Of a stretch of 35,128 bases of DNA, positions 14,732-23,407 are shown in pieces. The DNA is from an uncultured Eubacteriales bacterium (GTDB taxonomy: Bacteria; Bacillota_I; Bacilli_A; RF39; UBA660). Under the pieces are notes generated by a model. That model was not told the DNA's origin. It saw nothing but the letters and a program-made list of their open reading frames with translations, and ran no database searches. The stretch spans positions 1-35,128 of the forward strand of contig ONTJ01000032.1 of the NCBI GenBank assembly GCA_900320735.1, in the 5' to 3' direction. Made by a program: the position numbers and the translations under genes. Position 1 is the stretch's first letter, and each line of letters begins with the position of its first letter.

Positions 14732-15470
14732 ATAATCTCCTTGCATTATTAGTAGTAATACTTATCATTTCTTCTTCTGATATATTTAACTCTTCTGAAA
14801 TCTTTTTAATTATATATATTAGGTTAAGTGAAGTATTTTTTTCACCTCTTTTTGGTTCTGGTGTTAGGTATGGTGAATCAGTTTCTACTAAAATATAATC
14901 AATATCTATTTCTTTAATCATTTCTTTTTGTTTCCTGTTATTTGAATATGTTATTGGTCCATCAATGCCTATATAAAATCCTAATTTTATGAATTCTTTT
15001 GCCATTTCCATACTTCCTTGATAACAATGCATCGAACCTATTACATCATGTCTTTTCAATATTTCATATGTATCTTGAATGGCTTCTCTTGCGTGAACTA
15101 TTACAGGTAGACTATGTTTTTCAGCTAAATTTAACATTTTTTCAAATAATTCTTTTTGTCTTTCTTTATTATCTTTTATCCAATAGTAATCAAGTCCAAT
15201 TTCACCTACTGCGACTACTTTTTCATTATTTAATTGTTCATCAAGTAATTTAATATCATCACCTGTTATTTTATCAACAACAGAATGATCGTATCCTAGT
15301 GCAGCATATACATTTTTGTATTTATGTGATAATTCTAATATTTCTTTATTACTTTTTGGATCTATTCCATTTAAAATCACACATATATTATTTTTTTCGC
15401 ATTCTTTTATTATTTCTTCTGCATTTTGTATTTCAGAAGGATATATATGACAATGTGTATCTATAAGCAT
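14715..15470 (-). CDS. tatD: TatD family metal-dependent DNase
   Basis: TIM-barrel metal-dependent hydrolase, 251 residues. Metal ligands are visible: DTHCHI near the N-terminus, VGEIGLDYYW (Glu), IVHAREA (His), MHCYQGS (His), and ETDSPYLTPEPKRGEKN (Asp). In the family it is a 3'-5' exonuclease acting in DNA repair and possibly tRNA or protein quality control. The ATG at 15470 is preferred over an upstream GTG because GGTGATT lies four bases before it. It is transcribed from a promoter inside the hairpin 15486-15517 or read through from metS. Its end overlaps rsmA. Confidence 0.93.
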   Translation of the reverse strand: MLIDTHCHIYPSEIQNAEEIIKECEKNNICVILNGIDPKSNKEILELSHKYKNVYAALGYDHSVVDKITGDDIKLLDEQLNNEKVVAVGEIGLDYYWIKDNKERQKELFEKMLNLAEKHSLPVIVHAREAIQDTYEILKRHDVIGSMHCYQGSMEMAKEFIKLGFYIGIDGPITYSNNRKQKEMIKEIDIDYILVETDSPYLTPEPKRGEKNTSLNLIYIIKKISEELNISEEEMISITTNNARRLYERIN

Positions 15471-15485
15471 AATAATCACCACTTA

Positions 15486-15517
15486 AAAAGATTATACCAT
15501 ATTTAGTATAATCTTTT
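15486..15517 (-). promoter_or_regulatory. Perfect 12-bp palindromic hairpin containing an extended -10
   Basis: Arms AAAAGATTATAC and GTATAATCTTTT with an 8-base spacer. On the minus strand the second arm contains TGGTATAAT, a good extended -10 for tatD (start site about 14 bases before the ATG). The same structure could act as a weak metS terminator, but the U-run after it is only five long. Confidence 0.55.
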
Positions 15518-15561
15518 AATTAATATTATTAAAATGTTAATTATCTAACATCTCTACCTAT

Positions 15562-17139
15562 TTATTTCATTAATCCTTTTATATAATCTATTTCAGTTTC
15601 TTGATCTAGTCGAGCAAATATTGGTTTTCCTTGCTCTATTACACTAGTATTTTCGACTATTTTATGGGTAGTAATTGTATCCCATGACATATCATTATTA
15701 TCAATATTTAATTGATTTAATATTTCTTTAGCTGTACTTTCCATAAATGGATAAAGAATAATTGAAATTTTGCGAAGTGATTCAGCTAAATTAAACATTA
15801 CTGAATCTAATTTTAATTTGTCATTTTCGTCATCAGATTTCGAAAGAGTCCATGGCATTGTTTCATCTATATATTTATTTACTCTAGAAATTATAGACCA
15901 TATTCCTGAAAGTGCATTACTTACATGATACGTATCCATACTATTTTCTACCTCTTTTATTTGTTTATCTATGAAATCATTTAGTTCATCATCAAAATCT
16001 GTTTTTACAACTATATTAGTAGGTATTACTCCTCCAACATACTTATTCATCATACCTATTGTCCTATTAAGTAGATTACCTAAATCGTTGGCTAAATCAT
16101 AATTATATTTTTCTACAAAATCTTCTGGAGTAAATACTGAATCCTTTTCGAAACTCATCATTCTAAGTAAATAATATTTTGTAGCATCTAGTCCATATCT
16201 TTCAATAAGTGGTTCTGGATATATAACATTACCTACAGATTTGCTCATCTTGCCATCTTTCATAACAATCCAGCTATGAGCAAATATCTTTTTAGGTAAT
16301 TCAAGTCCTAAAGCGTGTAAGAATATTGGCCAATATATTCCATGAAATCTAATTATTTCTTTACCTACTACATGAAGATCTGCTGGCCAATATTTTTTAA
16401 ATAATGTATCATCTTCACTCATATAACCAAGTGCAGTTATATAATTTGTAAGTGCATCAAGCCATACATATAGTACATGACTTGGATCATTTGGCATTTT
16501 TATTCCCCAATCAAATGTATTTCTACTTATGCATAAATCTTCTAACCCAGGTTCAATAAAATTCTTAAATATTTCGTTTTTTCTAGATTCAGGCACTAGA
16601 AAATCTGGATGTTCCTTATAAAAGTCTATAAGCCAATTTTCGTATTTTTTCATATTAAAGAAATAAGCATCTTCACTCATCTTTTTAACTTCTCTACCAC
16701 AATCAGGACATTTTCCATCTACTAATTGGCTTTCAGTAAAGTAATTTTCATCACTCATACAATACCAACCCTCATATTTTCCTTTGTATATATCACCTTG
16801 ACTTAAAAATCTCTCGACTATTTTTGAAACAGCACTCATATGATAGTCATCTGTAGTTCTTATAAATTTATCATACTTTATATCCATTTGTTTCCACAAT
16901 TTTAAGGCTGCTTCTGCCATCTTATCCACGTGTTCCTGTGGAGTTAGATTATTATTTTCTGCAACTGTCTGAATTTTTTGACCATGCTCATCTAGACCAG
17001 TAAGCATAAAGCAATCATATCCCCTAGATTGTTTATATTTTTTTATTGCTTCTGTTAATACTTCGCAATATGCTGTACCAATATGAAATTTACCACTTGG
17101 ATAATATATTGGTGTTGTTATATAAAATGTTCCCTTCAT
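15562..17139 (-). CDS. metG: Methionyl-tRNA synthetase
   Basis: Class I aminoacyl-tRNA synthetase, 525 residues. Rossmann signature YYPSGKFHIGTAYCE (HIGH-like HIGT), the connective domain with one CPDC knuckle (residues about 139-142) plus WYCMSDENYF, and GKMSKSVGNV (KMSKS). The anticodon-binding helical domain contains the conserved Trp-rich region ending MPWTLSK. It lacks the C-terminal EMAP/tRNA-binding domain that extends B. subtilis MetS to about 660 residues, so it is a short form. It starts 13 bases after dut and is likely co-transcribed with it. I see no T-box leader. Confidence 0.97.
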   Translation of the reverse strand: MKGTFYITTPIYYPSGKFHIGTAYCEVLTEAIKKYKQSRGYDCFMLTGLDEHGQKIQTVAENNNLTPQEHVDKMAEAALKLWKQMDIKYDKFIRTTDDYHMSAVSKIVERFLSQGDIYKGKYEGWYCMSDENYFTESQLVDGKCPDCGREVKKMSEDAYFFNMKKYENWLIDFYKEHPDFLVPESRKNEIFKNFIEPGLEDLCISRNTFDWGIKMPNDPSHVLYVWLDALTNYITALGYMSEDDTLFKKYWPADLHVVGKEIIRFHGIYWPIFLHALGLELPKKIFAHSWIVMKDGKMSKSVGNVIYPEPLIERYGLDATKYYLLRMMSFEKDSVFTPEDFVEKYNYDLANDLGNLLNRTIGMMNKYVGGVIPTNIVVKTDFDDELNDFIDKQIKEVENSMDTYHVSNALSGIWSIISRVNKYIDETMPWTLSKSDDENDKLKLDSVMFNLAESLRKISIILYPFMESTAKEILNQLNIDNNDMSWDTITTHKIVENTSVIEQGKPIFARLDQETEIDYIKGLMK

Positions 17140-17152
17140 TTATTTCACCTTC

Positions 17153-17623
17153 TTATTTATTTGTTGAACCAAATCCGCCAGTTCTATCACCTGTTGCTAT
17201 ATCATCATCTGTTAATAAATATTTTTGAAATATACCTTGTGCATATTTATCACCCTTTTGTACTTCAAATACCTTTTCGCCTTCATTTTTAAGTGCGATA
17301 AACATGTGTCCTTCATTATCTGGATTATTATAATAATCTGAATCAATTATACCTACTTGATTACAAAGTCTTACATTATATTTGAAACCCATACTACTTC
17401 TTACAAGAATTGCTAAAAATTCATCTGCATTCATTGTAACTTTTATACCTGATGGTACTTTAATAGTCTCGCCAGGATTAAGGGTAAATGAAAACGGACT
17501 TATAAAATCATATCCAGCAGAATTTTTTGTAGATCTAACTGGTAATTTTATATCTTCATAATCACATTTTTCCTTTAATACTTTTTCATATTCATTTATA
17601 CTTATCTTCTCAAAACGTCTCAT
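17153..17623 (-). CDS. dut: dUTP diphosphatase (trimeric dUTPase)
   Basis: Hydrolyses dUTP to dUMP, keeping uracil out of DNA and feeding thymidylate synthesis. 156 residues with all five dUTPase motifs: NSAGYDFIS (1), VRSSMGF (2), NQVGIIDSDYYNN (3), KGDKYAQGIF (4) and the C-terminal DRTGGFGST (5). It lacks extra domains. GAGGAGG precedes the ATG. It is upstream of metG with a 13-base gap, an unusual neighbour compared with B. subtilis. A terminator for spoVT precedes it. Confidence 0.95.
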   Translation of the reverse strand: MRRFEKISINEYEKVLKEKCDYEDIKLPVRSTKNSAGYDFISPFSFTLNPGETIKVPSGIKVTMNADEFLAILVRSSMGFKYNVRLCNQVGIIDSDYYNNPDNEGHMFIALKNEGEKVFEVQKGDKYAQGIFQKYLLTDDDIATGDRTGGFGSTNK

Positions 17624-17637
17624 AAATCCTCCTCAAA

Positions 17638-17672
17638 TAAAAAACTCTAACTACATTATAATACAAGTTAGA
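17638..17672 (-). terminator. Terminator of spoVT
   Basis: Stem TCTAACT/AGTTAGA (17646-17652 with 17666-17672), 13-base loop, then U-rich tail. The loop contains TATAAT (17655-17660), which could serve as a -10 for dut, but there is no matching -35. Confidence 0.6.
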
Positions 17673-17686
17673 ATCTTTTTCTAGTA

Positions 17687-18205
17687 TTAGTTTATATAAT
17701 TAACTATTAATTTTGATATTACTTTAGTACTTATAATAGCATCATCATTTATTTCATTATTACCATAAATTATGATTGTTCCAATAACATCTCCATTATT
17801 CAAAATTGGATGTACATAATAATTACCATTTAGCTTTGCACCTTTTACAATTTCTATAACACCAGTTGATTTTATTTTTTCCTTGTCGCGTATAACTTTA
17901 TATATATCCAAACCAATATCTCCATCTAAATATTTGAAATTCTTATGACCACCTACACATATAACTTTATCTGTATTTGTTATTAAAACATTATTGTACG
18001 TTATATCTTCTAGTACATTAAGATAATTTTTAAGTATTTTGTCCATATCATTTAAAGAAGAAAATTTTTTTAATATTATGTTTTCATTTTCTATAAATAT
18101 TTCTAATGTTTCATTTTCTTTTATCTTTAAATTTTTTCTTATTTCTTTTGGTATTACTATTCTTCCTAAATCATCTATTCTTCGTATAATTCCAGTTGAT
18201 TTCAT
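17687..18205 (-). CDS. spoVT: Stage V sporulation transcription factor SpoVT
   Basis: 172 residues. The N-terminal swapped-hairpin AbrB DNA-binding domain (MKSTGIIRRIDDLGRIVIPKEIRK, about residues 1-50) is nearly identical to B. subtilis SpoVT. The C-terminal GAF-like domain (about 55-172) contains NNVLITNTDKVICVGG and GDVIGTIIIYG. The length and the position just downstream of mfd support SpoVT rather than AbrB, which lacks the GAF domain. In B. subtilis it is a sigma-G dependent forespore regulator. AGGAGG lies a few bases before the ATG. It ends at a terminator. Confidence 0.92.
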   Translation of the reverse strand: MKSTGIIRRIDDLGRIVIPKEIRKNLKIKENETLEIFIENENIILKKFSSLNDMDKILKNYLNVLEDITYNNVLITNTDKVICVGGHKNFKYLDGDIGLDIYKVIRDKEKIKSTGVIEIVKGAKLNGNYYVHPILNNGDVIGTIIIYGNNEINDDAIISTKVISKLIVNYIN

Positions 18206-18245
18206 AAGTACCTCCTACAATTATATTGTGGAAAACTTATTATAT

Positions 18246-21200
18246 TTATACCTTTAATTTATATATTTCATCTAAAAATTCATTAAGATAATATATGAAA
18301 TGTTTATCTAAACCATGTAATAGTAATTTTATTTTTAATAAGTTATTATTAAATTCAAATTTAAAGTTAGCAGACAGTAAACTTACATTCATAAATAATT
18401 CATCTACATTTAATTTATCAATAAATTCTTTATTCATATTGATTTCAACATATAAATTAGTCTGTTTGATATCATTTAAACCTATAGAATTAACTCTATT
18501 TTCAAATAGTTTTGTATACATATATACCTGTAAATTATCATCAATTTTACCAAATCTATCTTCTATTTCTTCCTTAACTTTATTAAGTTTATCATAACTA
18601 TCTATTTCACTTATCTTCTTATGTATTTCAATTTTTAAAGATTCATCGGATACATATTCATCTTTTATGTGATCTTCTACATCAATAACAGGTATATCAT
18701 CTTTTTCTTCTTCTTTTATTTCTTTACCTTTTAATCTATCTACTTCATCATTTAATATTTTAATATATAATTCATAACCTACTGAATCAATAAATCCTGA
18801 TTGCTCACTACCTAAAATATCTCCAGCTCCTCTGATAGATAAATCTCGCATTGCAATTTGAAATCCACTTCCTAATTTCGTAAATTCTTTTATTGCATTT
18901 AATCTTTTTTGTGCATTTTCATTTAATTGTTTGTTATGTCCATACATTAAATATGCATATGCGATTTTATTACTTCTTCCAACTCTTCCTCTTATTTGAT
19001 ATAACTGAGAAAGACCAAATTTATCTGCATCATATATAATTAGTGTATTAACATTTGGTATATCTATACCTGTTTCTATTATTGTAGTACATAATAATAT
19101 ATCAAATTCATTATTAATAAAGCTAATCATAGTATCTTCTATTTCTTCTTTACTCATTCTTCCATGAGCTATTTTTATTTTAGCTTCTGGTACTATTTTT
19201 TGTATATTGAACATTTTTTCTTCAATATGTTCAACACTATTAAATAATATAAATATTTGTCCACCCCTAGACATTTCTTTATAAATAGCTTCTCTTATAA
19301 TTGCATTACTTTCTTCAATTACATATGTTTGAACAGGATATCTTTCTGCAGGTGGTGTTTCTATTAATGCAAGTCCTCTAACACCTACTAAAGACATTTG
19401 AAGAGTCCTTGGTATTGGTGTTGCAGATAATGTTAATACATCTATTGTAGATTTATATTCTTTTATTTTTTCTTTATGAGTTACTCCAAATCTTTGCTCT
19501 TCATCTATTACAAGTAAACCTAAGTCCTTAAATTTTATTGAATCATTGAGTAATTTATGTGTTCCAATTATAATATCAATCTTACCATTTAATAAATTTT
19601 CTCTTATTTGATTTAATTCTTTTGCAGTTGTAAATCTATTTAATAAAGCAATAGTTACACCAAAATTAGAAAATCTTTCTACTGCTGATTTATATTGTTG
19701 CGATGATAAAATTGTTGTTGGACAAAGATATGCAACTTGCTTTCCTGAATTAACTGCTTTGAATATTGCCCTAAAAGCAACTTCTGTTTTTCCATATCCA
19801 ACATCGCCGCAAAGCAGCATGTCCATTGGATTTATGCTCTCCATTGCTTTATTTATTTTGTCTATTGCAATAAATTGATCTACAGTTGGATTATATTTAA
19901 ATTCAGATGCAAATTCATTTTCATCTTCGATATTTCTTTTAAATGCAAATCCTTTCTGTAATTTTCTTTCTGCTTGTACTTTTAAAAGTTTATCTGCAAT
20001 ATCTCTTACTTTATTTTTAATTCTTAATTTAGTTTTTTCCCATTCTGGTGAACCTAATTTATTTATTCTAGGAACAAATCCTTCATTAGAAGAATATTTA
20101 TTAATCAAATCTATCTTTTCCACAGGAATATACAATTTATCATTATCTTTGTATTTTATCTCTAAATAATCTTTTTTATTACCATTTTTATTTAATGTTT
20201 TAAGTCCAGAATATATTCCAATACCATGACTCAAATGTACTACATAATCCCCTACATTTAAATTATTAATATCTGTTATTTTAGTACCATATTTAAATTT
20301 ATTTTTATAATTAATATCTGTTTTTCTATCTTTAAATAATTCATTTTCACATAGTACAACATAGTCATCTATTTCAAAACCTTCATCAATATCATAATTT
20401 ATTATATTGATTTTATCTGAATATAAATTATTAAAATCTGTTAATACATATGAAAGTGATATATATTTTTCAATATTCTTTATCTTATTTTTATCCGATA
20501 ATGTAATTATTACGTTTTTATTGTTATATAAGCATTTTTCTAAATATTCATTTAAATAATTATAATTTGAATTAAACTTGTCTAATATTTTTGAAGAAAA
20601 AATATAAGATTTATTTACTTTTATTTTATTTAAAATATTATCTATTGTTAATAGATAGATATTATTATTATTTCTTTGTAAATCATAGAAATCATGCATA
20701 TATTCAGTTTTTAATTCATTTTCTTTTTCACTGTCATAGTCTGTTATTTCGTTTCTTAAATTAAGATAAGAATTAGTTAATTGATTATAATCTTTATATA
20801 TAACTATAGGATTATCTAAATAATCTATAATAGATGATATTTTTTCAACAGCAAAAGGTAGATATTTTTGAGAATTATCTTCTAGTTCTATTTCTTTTTC
20901 ATTAATAAACTCAGAATAAGGATTTATTACTATGTCATCTATTGTCTTTGTTGAAATTTGAGTATCTATGTTAAATTCTCTAATTTCATCTATTGTATCT
21001 CCCCAAAATTCTATTCTTATAGGATTTTCACGGTTAATTGGAAATAAATCTATTATATAACCTCTAGTTGCTATTTCACCTGTTTTACTTATTATTGAAC
21101 TTGGTTCGTAACCAATTGATATTAATTTTTTATATAAATCATCTTTTGATATATCTTGATTCTTTTTTAATTTTATTACGCTATTTTTCCATAATTTTTT

Positions 21201-21554
21201 AGTTGGTAAATATCTTAAATATCCCATTAAATTAGTAATAATTATATTTGATTCGTTACTCTTTGATATTTCATTTAATGTATTTATTCTAATAGATTTT
21301 AATTCAGGAGAAGATGCAAGTGCTTCACTTGTCAAAAAATCATCCATACCAAATAAATAACAGTTGTTATTTATTTTTGAAAGAGAAGAATAATATCTAT
21401 TAGCCTCATACAAAGAATTAGTTACTATAAGGATATCTTTTTTTGTATCATTATATAATTTATCAACGCAAAAAGCGATTAACTGATTAGTTAACCCACT
21501 GATTGAAACATTATTATATTCATTTATTTTAAGCAGTTTATCTAAGATATTCAT
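18246..21554 (-). CDS. mfd: Transcription-repair coupling factor Mfd
   Basis: 1102 residues. Mfd removes stalled RNA polymerase and recruits UvrA. Domains in order: UvrB-like N-terminal modules (about 1-430), the polymerase-interacting domain starting at VGDYVVHLSHGIGIYSGLKT (about 450), the RecG-like translocase with Walker A MLLCGDVGYGKTEVAF, DEEQRFGVTHKEK (DEEQ box), TLSATPIPRTLQM, and QIRGRVGRSNKIAYAYL. Last comes the TRCF domain with a Lys/Glu-rich stretch (GKEIKEEEKDD). It follows pth directly (9-base gap), as in Bacillota. The N-terminal part is Asn/Ile/Lys-rich, reflecting base composition. Confidence 0.97.
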   Translation of the reverse strand: MNILDKLLKINEYNNVSISGLTNQLIAFCVDKLYNDTKKDILIVTNSLYEANRYYSSLSKINNNCYLFGMDDFLTSEALASSPELKSIRINTLNEISKSNESNIIITNLMGYLRYLPTKKLWKNSVIKLKKNQDISKDDLYKKLISIGYEPSSIISKTGEIATRGYIIDLFPINRENPIRIEFWGDTIDEIREFNIDTQISTKTIDDIVINPYSEFINEKEIELEDNSQKYLPFAVEKISSIIDYLDNPIVIYKDYNQLTNSYLNLRNEITDYDSEKENELKTEYMHDFYDLQRNNNNIYLLTIDNILNKIKVNKSYIFSSKILDKFNSNYNYLNEYLEKCLYNNKNVIITLSDKNKIKNIEKYISLSYVLTDFNNLYSDKINIINYDIDEGFEIDDYVVLCENELFKDRKTDINYKNKFKYGTKITDINNLNVGDYVVHLSHGIGIYSGLKTLNKNGNKKDYLEIKYKDNDKLYIPVEKIDLINKYSSNEGFVPRINKLGSPEWEKTKLRIKNKVRDIADKLLKVQAERKLQKGFAFKRNIEDENEFASEFKYNPTVDQFIAIDKINKAMESINPMDMLLCGDVGYGKTEVAFRAIFKAVNSGKQVAYLCPTTILSSQQYKSAVERFSNFGVTIALLNRFTTAKELNQIRENLLNGKIDIIIGTHKLLNDSIKFKDLGLLVIDEEQRFGVTHKEKIKEYKSTIDVLTLSATPIPRTLQMSLVGVRGLALIETPPAERYPVQTYVIEESNAIIREAIYKEMSRGGQIFILFNSVEHIEEKMFNIQKIVPEAKIKIAHGRMSKEEIEDTMISFINNEFDILLCTTIIETGIDIPNVNTLIIYDADKFGLSQLYQIRGRVGRSNKIAYAYLMYGHNKQLNENAQKRLNAIKEFTKLGSGFQIAMRDLSIRGAGDILGSEQSGFIDSVGYELYIKILNDEVDRLKGKEIKEEEKDDIPVIDVEDHIKDEYVSDESLKIEIHKKISEIDSYDKLNKVKEEIEDRFGKIDDNLQVYMYTKLFENRVNSIGLNDIKQTNLYVEINMNKEFIDKLNVDELFMNVSLLSANFKFEFNNNLLKIKLLLHGLDKHFIYYLNEFLDEIYKLKV

Positions 21555-21563
21555 AAATGTCTC

Positions 21564-22118
21564 CTAATTATATTTTCCCATAAGCCTATCAAATGATAAT
21601 TTTAAATAGTCATCTATTATATTTTGGCATATATCAATTTTCTCATCCAATATTTTTCTTTCATCCTTTGTAAATTGACCCAAAACATAATCCTTTGTAT
21701 CTAAATTTTTATTATTAGATATTCCTATTTTTAATCTCTTATAATTTTTTGTACCTACATTTTTTTCTATATTCTTTATTCCATTATGACCACCCGATGA
21801 GGAATTCTCTTTTAATTTCAATTTTCCCAATTCTTGATCCAAATCATCATGAATAATTAATATATCACTTATATCTATTTTAAAATAATCTATATATTTT
21901 TTTACCACTTCACCTGATAGGTTCATATATTTTTGTGGTTTTAAAAATATTACCTTTTCTCCATTTAATGTAACGTCAATATATTTCCCATCAAATTTGA
22001 ATTTATCTGCGCTTAAATTATGACTAGATAAATAAGCATCAACAACATCAAATCCTACATTATGTCTAGTATTTTTATATTCATTACCTGGATTACCTAA
22101 ACCAACAATTAATTTCAT
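21564..22118 (-). CDS. pth: Peptidyl-tRNA hydrolase
   Basis: Releases peptides from dropped-off peptidyl-tRNAs. 184 residues. Signature MKLIVGLGNPGNEYKNTRHN with catalytic His19, PQKYMNLSG, IIHDDLDQELGKLKLK (catalytic Asp region), and SSSGGHNGIKNI. The start ATG overlaps the rsmI stop by ATGA, so the two are translationally coupled. Full family length, nothing missing. Confidence 0.97.
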   Translation of the reverse strand: MKLIVGLGNPGNEYKNTRHNVGFDVVDAYLSSHNLSADKFKFDGKYIDVTLNGEKVIFLKPQKYMNLSGEVVKKYIDYFKIDISDILIIHDDLDQELGKLKLKENSSSGGHNGIKNIEKNVGTKNYKRLKIGISNNKNLDTKDYVLGQFTKDERKILDEKIDICQNIIDDYLKLSFDRLMGKYN

Positions 22119-22957
22119 ATTCTCACTCCCTTTACCATCATATATACATCGTTTTTAGAAAGTTTGTGAAGTTTAGCAACTGTTTTAATTGCTTCTTTTT
22201 CACTAATTCCATCCTCAATTAACATTTTTACATGTGAAATCACATCTATATCATCATAATTTTCTTCTGAGTTATTTCCTTCAACTACTATTACAAATTC
22301 GCCTTTTGGATCAGGCAATTCTTGTAAAACGCTTTTTGGTGTTCCTCTATAGATTTCTTCATATTTTTTACTTATTTCTCTTGATATACTGATTTTTCGC
22401 TCACCCATTATGTCATTAATTAATTCGATTGTTTCTTTTATCCTAAATGGTGATTCATAAAATATAATAGTATATTTTAAATTTTTTAATTCCTGAAGTT
22501 GTTTTTTCTTTTGTGATTTTTTACTATCCAAAAATCCAAAAAACAAAAACTTATTTGGATTAATTGCAGATGTAATTAATGCTGGAACAAAAGCAGTTGG
22601 TCCTGGAAGACCTACTACATTATACCCTTCTTTTATAACATTGTATGCGGATACATAACCAGGATCACTAATAATAGGTGTCCCTCTATCCGTCACAAGT
22701 CCTACATTTAATCCGTTATTTAAATATTCTATTACTTTTAAATATGCTTTATCTTCATTAAATTTATGACATGATATTAATTTTTTACTTATACCTAAAT
22801 AATTTAATAGTTTTAATGTTTCTCTTGTATCTTCAGAAAACACTACATCTACTTCCTTTAATTTATTTATACTTCTAATTGTTATGTCTTCCATATTACC
22901 TATAGGAGTTGGAATTAAATATAAAGTAGGTTTATTATCATAACTTTTTTGACTCAT
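22115..22957 (-). CDS. rsmI: 16S rRNA 2'-O-ribose C1402 methyltransferase
   Basis: Tetrapyrrole-methylase fold enzyme, 280 residues with the ATG at 22957, chosen because GGTGAT lies four bases upstream; an earlier GTG at 22966 is part of the ribosome binding site. Motifs: LYLIPTPIGNMEDIT, FSEDTRETLKLL, VTDRGTPIISDPGY and GLPGPTAFVPALITS. It modifies the decoding-site cytidine. Extended -10 TGCTATAAT directly after the lipoprotein terminator gives it its own promoter. In B. subtilis it follows trmN6-yazA; here a lipoprotein takes the place of yazA. Confidence 0.95.
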   Translation of the reverse strand: MSQKSYDNKPTLYLIPTPIGNMEDITIRSINKLKEVDVVFSEDTRETLKLLNYLGISKKLISCHKFNEDKAYLKVIEYLNNGLNVGLVTDRGTPIISDPGYVSAYNVIKEGYNVVGLPGPTAFVPALITSAINPNKFLFFGFLDSKKSQKKKQLQELKNLKYTIIFYESPFRIKETIELINDIMGERKISISREISKKYEEIYRGTPKSVLQELPDPKGEFVIVVEGNNSEENYDDIDVISHVKMLIEDGISEKEAIKTVAKLHKLSKNDVYMMVKGVRI

Positions 22958-22973
22958 AGTTATCACCGGTTTA

Positions 22974-22982
22974 ATTATAGCA
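22974..22982 (-). promoter_or_regulatory. Extended -10 promoter of rsmI
   Basis: TGCTATAAT reading toward 22957, six bases from the GGTGAT ribosome binding site, with no clear -35. It lies in a 22-base stretch identical to the one before the rsmC-like gene (6188-6209). Confidence 0.55.
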
Positions 22983-22983
22983 T

Positions 22984-23007
22984 AAAAAAAGACATATTTA
23001 AATGTCT
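22984..23007 (-). terminator. Terminator of the lipoprotein gene
   Basis: Stem AGACAT/ATGTCT (22990-22995 with 23002-23007), 6-base loop, seven U. The stem overlaps the lipoprotein stop codon. Confidence 0.75.
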
Positions 23008-23347
23008 ATTTTCTTTTATACTGTACATCACTACCAAAACTATCCTTTATTGTTAAAATATTATCTTTTATTGAATAATCAAATTCATTTGGTGAAGTAG
23101 CACCCTCGTAACTTATAATTACTTTATTTCCTCTATCTTCGTAAATAAAGTTCTTAGTTTGACCATAGAAAGTATATCCACCTGTATTATCTTTATTAAA
23201 AGTATAATATATATCATTTCTTACCTTCCCATTATCTAATGCTTCAAATGTACCAACAATTGAATTTAAATTTCCACAACCTGTTAATAATGTAATTATA
23301 AAAGTAATTATTGCAACAACTTCAATTTTTTTAAAGAAATTTTTCAT
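23006..23347 (-). CDS. Small lipoprotein of unknown function
   Basis: 113 residues with a lipoprotein signal: KNFFKK, a hydrophobic stretch (VVAIITFIITLLT) and lipobox LTGC with the modified Cys at about residue 24. The mature part resembles small beta-rich extracytoplasmic domains (SIVGTFEAL..., YTFNKDNTGGYTFYG..., a lipocalin-like GT-F-D--TG-Y pattern), but I cannot name a family. Its ribosome binding site (GAGAGG) is 13 bases from the ATG, too far. It is well placed for a 3-codon minicistron (23344-23355) whose stop overlaps the ATG. It lies between trmN6 and rsmI. Confidence 0.82.
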   Translation of the reverse strand: MKNFFKKIEVVAIITFIITLLTGCGNLNSIVGTFEALDNGKVRNDIYYTFNKDNTGGYTFYGQTKNFIYEDRGNKVIISYEGATSPNEFDYSIKDNILTIKDSFGSDVQYKRK

Positions 23348-23355
23348 ATCAACAT
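23344..23355 (-). other. Possible 3-codon minicistron upstream of the lipoprotein
   Basis: ATG TTG ATA TGA, with GAGAGG five bases upstream and its TGA overlapping the lipoprotein ATG (ATGA). It may feed ribosomes to the lipoprotein start by coupling. Confidence 0.35.
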
Positions 23356-23407
23356 ATCATCCTCTCTATTATAAATTTAGCATAAAATAAAAAGAAATAC
23401 AATAAAA

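Noticed and set aside
17124-17152. T-box leader for metG
   Set aside because: Only 13 bases separate dut and metG; no room and no T-box sequence.
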